NCBI GenBank assembly: GCA_028673005.1
Contig: CM054117.1
Location: 31,964,561-32,028,560 of the forward strand
Length of the DNA: 64,000 bases
DNA from: Tanypteryx hageni
Taxonomy: Eukaryota > Arthropoda > Insecta > Odonata > Petaluridae
Direction: 5' to 3'
The position numbers and the translations under genes are program-made. Under the pieces are notes generated by a model. It did not search any database, was not told the DNA's origin, and saw only the letters and a program-made list of their open reading frames with translations. Positions 59,001 to 64,000 of this stretch are shown here, piece after piece. Positions within the stretch are counted from its first letter, which is position 1; each line of letters begins with the position of its first letter.

Positions 59001-61070
59001 AATCTTCGAAATCGAGAGAACATTCAGCGCTTGCTCTTCCTAAGAGCAGCGCAAGGAGCAAAATGGCGCCATTTGTCACTCTCGAAGTCGGCGCTTTGTT
59101 TCGAGCCGAACTTAATGACCAAGTTAATTGCTCCTACAATTTTTACGCCCTATCCTTGGCGCAACGCTCAAGGAATAGTAAGATGAATGTCGGAGATAGA
59201 AAGACGGAAAAGGAGCAAAAAGAACAACGTAATTGATGACCCTATAAAACGTCACACTTAATGCAGCCTGGAGGATAAAGAAATGGGATTTTGTAGGAAC
59301 ACGTTACCTACTAGGGAGGTAATTAGAAGTCTCTAGATTTCTCTGTTTCTCATATCATTCACGAAGAGAGAACGCAAAGGAATCGCGGTATCGATGTTGC
59401 CGGCTGCGACAAATAAATTATTTGAAACCCCGAGTGTAAAATCTCATTTCCATCATTGGATTCGGTCATAACAGTTTGCTCTTAAACGATAATAATCTGG
59501 ACTAAGGTAAATTAAGAACGGGCACTAGCTATGCTTCAATAAAAAGAATTCTCCTTTAGTAGTGATTAATAAAGAATACTTACATATAGCTCTGTCCTGA
59601 TTGTCGTACAATGTCTCTAATAAGGGTATTATTTATTGAGTCAAAAGCGGACTCAGGGCTCGATTTTTAGAATAGAAATGTTAGAATATAGACTACTTTT
59701 TATAAAGGATATCACTTAAAATAACTTTGAAAATCACTTTAACATTTTCCAATTATTTTAATTATTTTTCAATAATTTTTCCAAAAACAAATTAATACAG
59801 AATGTCATAAAAAATTCAAGAATTCTATAAAAAACAAACCTGAAAGTTTAGATATGCTCTTAGACTGCTTTAATCACCTTGTTTTTACAAACGGAGGATA
59901 AAAAGCTTCAATCATACCAATTTGGAAATCTCAAATAAAATAAGATACTAAGGACCGAGTCCATTTACATTGTATGTATTTATAATAAGTAAATGAATAA
60001 AACATCAACAGTCATTCCAGCAATAGAAGTTTACGTATTCATAGAATATCGACTTAACAAGACATGAAAATAAAATTGATGTGAGGGTACATAACAGCAA
60101 TCAAAACATTTCCATCAGCTAGTATATTCGACGCAGGAAAAAAATATATCCCATTGGTTTCAAAAACATTTTCCTTCTCAAAATCCACGCAAATTCTCCA
60201 ATCCTCCGAGATCCGCCAGTCACACTCATTTAGCGAAAATGCATTCCTCTCAGATCCCGAACCGAGAATAGCAATCCCTTTAAGTACACGATCGAAAGAA
60301 AATCCCTATTCTCTAGGCAGTGCACGCGTATAACAATAGGATCGGACTTTTCCTTATATATTTCCCGCTGAGATGATTCCCTCTCTACCTCTCCTCTTGA
60401 GTACGGAAAGATGCATGCGTGTTTATACACATGAGCAAGCATCGGCCAGGTGTGCTCGCCCACTCCTCTAACCCCTTATATCTCTTAACCCCTCCATCGC
60501 CCTCCACCTCCTATCCCCTTTTTCGGCTTCCACATTTTTTAAAACAACCTCCCGCCACCCCCCACACTCCGACGCCCACCGCCGCAACTCCAAAAAACCA
60601 CGCGAGGAACACCCTCCTCCTACCACACCGCCGGCTCTTGCTTCTTATACCCGCTGCCCACTTCTCCAATCCCGCGAGGGTCGTTAACCTCCTCCTCCGT
60701 CACACTCCTCCTCGTATGCGCCTTTGGACCTCTTCCTCCACATCTTTCTCTTCCCTTTTCCTTTCTCTCTCTCTCTCCCGCCCGTGACGAGTCGCGTCTC
60801 GCGTCACCGTGCTTCCAACCTACGTGAGCCGTTTCCGTCCGGGCGGTACGCATCTCCTCCGTCTTCCGATTCCGACGAAACTTGCCGGTCTTTTCTCCCT
60901 CCTGTCATTTCTCCTTCCGTATCCTCCTCGCTCATCCCTATATCTGTACGTGCGTGGGGAAGAGGAAGGGAGGGGGGGAGAAATGGGTGGACGAGGGTAG
61001 GTGAGAATGGCGTGGGATACTTATTGGGAGGAGGTCTTTTCATGTTGCGGTACGGTACCGGAAATTTTGT
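59001..61070. other. No gene recognised; C-rich block at 60.5-60.8 kb
   Basis: AT-rich until about 60450, then C/T-rich with CCGCC/CCTCC motifs, which explains the Pro/Ser-rich frames. No domain was recognised. Confidence 0.5.
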
Positions 61071-61360
61071 AGGGGTCGGTAAACTTTCCTAAGCGGCGGA
61101 CCGCGCTGGAAGTTGCAAATGCTTCTGCATGAGAGTTTATATTGGAAGATACCTAGAGATTCTGCGCTATCATTCATTTATAAATCGAGCCGTATTCGTT
61201 TAGAGCTAGCATTTCGGCGCTACAGTTTTTTACCATTATTTCAGTTCAGTTCAATTGTCATTGCTAAATTTTACGGATTACTTTTTCGTCGTGACTTTGC
61301 GAGCCGTATATAATGCTCTCGAGGACTGCATGCGTCCCGCGGGACCTTAGTTTGGCGAGC
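61071..61360. mobile_element. Degenerate hAT MITE
   Basis: The left part AGGGGTCGGTAAACTTTCCT with GCGGCGGACCGCGC and the right part GCATGCGTCCCGCGGGACCT then TAGTTTGGCGAGC look like worn inverted hAT termini. TTTTGT occurs next to both ends but not in a clean 8-bp register. Confidence 0.5.
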
Positions 61361-61716
61361 TTTTGTGAAAGGTTTCGCCGGGGGTCGGGTAGAAGCTGGT
61401 TGACTGTGAAACGATCGCTATTTTTTTTCGCCGGACCACCTGCTAAAAACAACGATATTAGAATGGTACTTTCTTGAAAGATACTTGAAGGCGGTGATTA
61501 AATTAAACATAGACGACGTAATTAAGAACAACAAAATATCCTGTGGGTTAGCTATTTATTTATAAGTTCTGTACCAGCTGGTTTATCTTTGATTTCTGAA
61601 ATGTCTGCACTCCGAGCATTTAAGAATACATTTTGGATTATAAATTTTAAATTTTTGTCCTAATTTATATAAGTATAGATTATGTTAACTTCCGCCCAAC
61701 CCTTTTACTTGGCATT
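61361..61716. other. No feature recognised
   Basis: Mixed then AT-rich DNA between two short transposons. Confidence 0.5.
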
Positions 61717-62014
61717 AGGGACGACCCGAGGTACGGCCGAGCAGGGTGGCTGTTCGGGGGCCAAAGTCTTGGGGGGCTATCCCGATCGTCTATATATATG
61801 CATTAATTGCAAGTGAATAAATATTGGATATCAATTTATATCGCGGTACAAGCTGTGATCTTTATGAGATTTCTTTCATTTCTCATTATCAATAATTATT
61901 ACATAGCGGTGAATAAATTAACATGTACTTTGAAAAAATCTCAACAAACATTTACGGAGGGGACGCTGGAGTGCTATCTCGCCCTGGGTGCCAAAATTCC
62001 TCGGGCCACCCCTG
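61717..62014. mobile_element. MITE copy 2 (inverted relative to copy 1)
   Basis: About 298 bp. The left end AGGGACGACCCGAGG and right end (reverse complement AGGGGTGGCCCGAGG) are TIR-like. It is similar along its whole length to the reverse complement of 13367-13654: GGGGGGCTATCCCGATCGTC here corresponds to GACCGGGATAGCGCCCCC there. It differs by small indels, so the copies are diverged. No coding capacity. Confidence 0.85.
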
Positions 62015-62560
62015 CGTGTCACCTACAAACGAGGCTCGTTATTGATTTATAAGCAGCCTCTGGTGATGGCGATCTCCTTTCCCTTTTTAACATGGGCCTA
62101 ACATCAAAGCACGTTAAGTTTGGAATACCCAATGTGAATGCAAAATTGATATTTATTCCAACCAATCATAAAAACCTTTGCAATCGATAAGATTATTGAA
62201 TAGATGAGGCGAATCTCACCTTCCTTTTCGCATTAATGTTGGTCCTTGGGCGATGAAAAATCATATCGCAAACTTCTTCATTTTTCCCATTACAAAAAAA
62301 CGAAACCAACTAACGACGATAATCCTGCAATTTTTAACATATTCTTAAAGAATCTGTGGATATTCCTAGTAATAATTACTATATTGTGATCTTTTTTGTG
62401 CAAGATTATTATAATCTGGATGTTCTACTTTATTTTTTACAGAATAATTAATATTATGCTAAACCTTAGATCATCATGTTATAAGACAGTGTTTTTCATC
62501 ATTATATATCGACGTTTCTTACAGAGGAGGAGGAGGAGGATATAACATATAGGAGGATAC
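62015..62560. other. No feature recognised
   Basis: AT-rich DNA; a short (GGA)n patch at 62525-62540. Confidence 0.5.
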
Positions 62561-62562
62561 TA

Positions 62563-63120
62563 ATGTTTAGGCACTTTCAGATTAGCTGGAGATTCGAAAT
62601 TTTTTTCTTAGGTAGGATTTTGTGCAAACCCGACTAGAAAAAACGAAAATCTTGAAAAAGTGCAATAATGCGGACGCTAAAAATTTGCAATTGTTTAAAC
62701 AAAATTTCAAGGTTTATGTATTTTCGCATGTGCTACGGAGTTGAAATTTTTTTAATAAATAGAATTCGTAAAAAAACTAATAGGGATTATACAAATTTTG
62801 ATATTTTAATTTTTTTGGCAGTTAAAAATTCTTAAAGTTTAAACAAATAGATAAATGTTTAGACATTACGAGATGAGCTAGGAAGCTGAAATTTTCAAGT
62901 TATGTATAAAGTAGTGCATTTGCACAAAGAAACATTTGAATCTCTCCATAAGCATATTGCGGCGGCCGTTAAAAATGTTTAAATTTTAAACAATTGGAAA
63001 AATATTATTTCACTTCTAGAAGTACTACAACTTTAAAATTTGGCATAAATGTGTAGCATTAGTACCACATAATGAAGAAAGTATAAAATTCTTAAAATTG
63101 CAAAGTTTTGGGGTTGTTTT
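62563..63120. repeat. Second diverged ~147-bp tandem array
   Basis: A GCT...GAAATTTTT-type block recurs near 62584, 62735, 62878 and 63027 (spacing 143-151 bp), and a GTTAAAAAT...TTTAAAC block near 62671, 62817 and 62962 (145-146 bp). ATGTTTAGGCACTTTCAGAT and ATGTTTAGACATTACGAGAT mark monomer starts two periods apart. The sequence is unrelated to the 51-kb array. Confidence 0.7.
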
Positions 63121-63129
63121 AATCAATTA

Positions 63130-63966
63130 TTTTTACATAATGAAAAACGAAAATCGCTCCGGAGGTGAAATATTTAGAATAAAAAAAATATTTGTAATGA
63201 TAAAATATGAAAAATTAATGTTTTTTATGTTAAAATGATATGCATGCAGAATGCAAGCACCAACTACTAGTATTAGATACGCACATTTGCGAGTCACATA
63301 ACTCCCATGTCATCTTTTGAGTGCCTTTTTATTTACTAGTCAACATATCACTGGCAAAAACAGACATCTCGATATCACTATGTATTTGGTTAATGTGTGC
63401 CATTTTAGGGAAAGAAGAATATTATTAAAATATTACTACTTGTTGCATAGAAAAAATTTCAATCTGGTTGTCCCACCGCCCAGTTATATAAAATGCATAC
63501 AATTACAGCGGAAGCAAACTAGATTTCTCCAGAATTCATCGATGAAACTACCTATAGATGTAGACCTAAAGATTAAGACTCCAGGACTGAGGCATCAAAA
63601 GGAAAGAAACATTTCTGAAAACAACTTCTCTTGCCAATATCTCTCAATCCTACGAGAATAACATCAAAAAAGGTTTAAAAAGGGTCGTGAATGAATATTA
63701 AAAACAGTTCTAAAACGAGACCGTCGCGAGAAAAACGTTAAAAAATTTTCAACAAGCCTCTGTTAGAGTACCATGGCACTTAATTTTTTTATCACAGCAT
63801 CCACAAGACATATATGGCGATGGCTTCGTAACAGTCGTGGCCACTTCGTTTCAATAACCATTCGAATACCAACGATATGAAGATCATTTTTAACGATCGC
63901 GGAGCAATAGATCCGTTTCTTGAGAGAATATTTACTGCCGAGCCATTAAAAAACAAGCTCCGTACG

Positions 63967-63968
<2 letters not shown>
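63130..63968. other. No gene recognised
   Basis: AT-rich. An open frame at 63317-63661 (114 codons) has balanced composition but no domain I recognise, and no clear splice or promoter context. Confidence 0.45.

Positions 63969-64000
<32 letters not shown>
63969..64000. repeat. (TA)n microsatellite, runs off the window
   Basis: Pure TA dinucleotides to the last base; the true length is unknown. Confidence 0.97.

Noticed and set aside
63317..63661. 114-codon frame
   Set aside because: Balanced composition but no motif, no promoter or splice evidence; its length is not exceptional in 64 kb.
1..64000. CRISPR arrays, operons, bacterial ribosome-binding sites
   Set aside because: No regularly spaced short repeats of CRISPR type and no dense coding; the repeat content is eukaryotic.

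Overview
The window looks like non-coding DNA from a large, repeat-rich arthropod genome, most likely an insect. Composition is AT-rich, there are many (GA)n/(CT)n and polypurine/polypyrimidine tracts, and it holds a mixture of degraded non-LTR retrotransposons, hAT elements, pogo-like elements and short inverted-repeat elements of the kinds common in arthropods. I found no convincing host protein-coding gene and no intact tRNA or rRNA. Most long open frames are by-products of low-complexity DNA, where purine-only or pyrimidine-only tracts rarely contain stops. The species cannot be named from the sequence alone.

Layout. 0-5 kb: (GA)n, a complete hAT-type short element with an 8-bp target duplication, and several minus-strand 3' ends of one non-LTR family; one copy keeps a broken reverse transcriptase and lies in a purine-rich tract. 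5-10 kb: mostly featureless, with a tRNA-like SINE head near 7.15 kb and a 147-bp TA-flanked MITE at 7.81 kb. 10-14 kb: a decayed GTF2IRD2-like hAT transposase on the minus strand, with a separate ~290-bp MITE near its 5' side. 15.4 kb: a 60-bp near-perfect palindrome. 17.8-19 kb and 26.6-27.7 kb: clusters of hAT short elements placed head to tail on shared 8-bp targets or nested. 20 kb: another 3' end of the non-LTR family. 22.1-24.7 kb: two copies of a dispersed module around a 160-bp tandem repeat and a 5'-truncated endonuclease/RT-type retrotransposon with a perfect 9-bp duplication.

28-37 kb: minisatellites and an ~800-bp polypyrimidine tract. 37.6-38.05 kb: a MITE within a MITE. 44.2 kb: a fold-back hairpin. 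47.9-51.9 kb is the richest locus: an old array of ~147-bp tandem monomers was split by a pogo/Tigger-like transposon whose C-terminus resembles a PHD-type zinc finger, and that transposon was itself split by an RT element (11-bp duplication). 55.1-55.6 kb: an RNase H-like relic followed by a perfect 36-bp palindrome. 56.6-61.4 kb: worn hAT ends. 61.7-62.0 kb: a second, inverted copy of the 13.4-kb MITE. 62.5-63.1 kb: a second, unrelated ~147-bp tandem array. The window ends inside (TA)n.

Nothing here forms an operon or pathway. The interest lies in the layered insertion history, the target preferences readable from exact target duplications, and unexplained palindromes and nucleosome-length tandem arrays.
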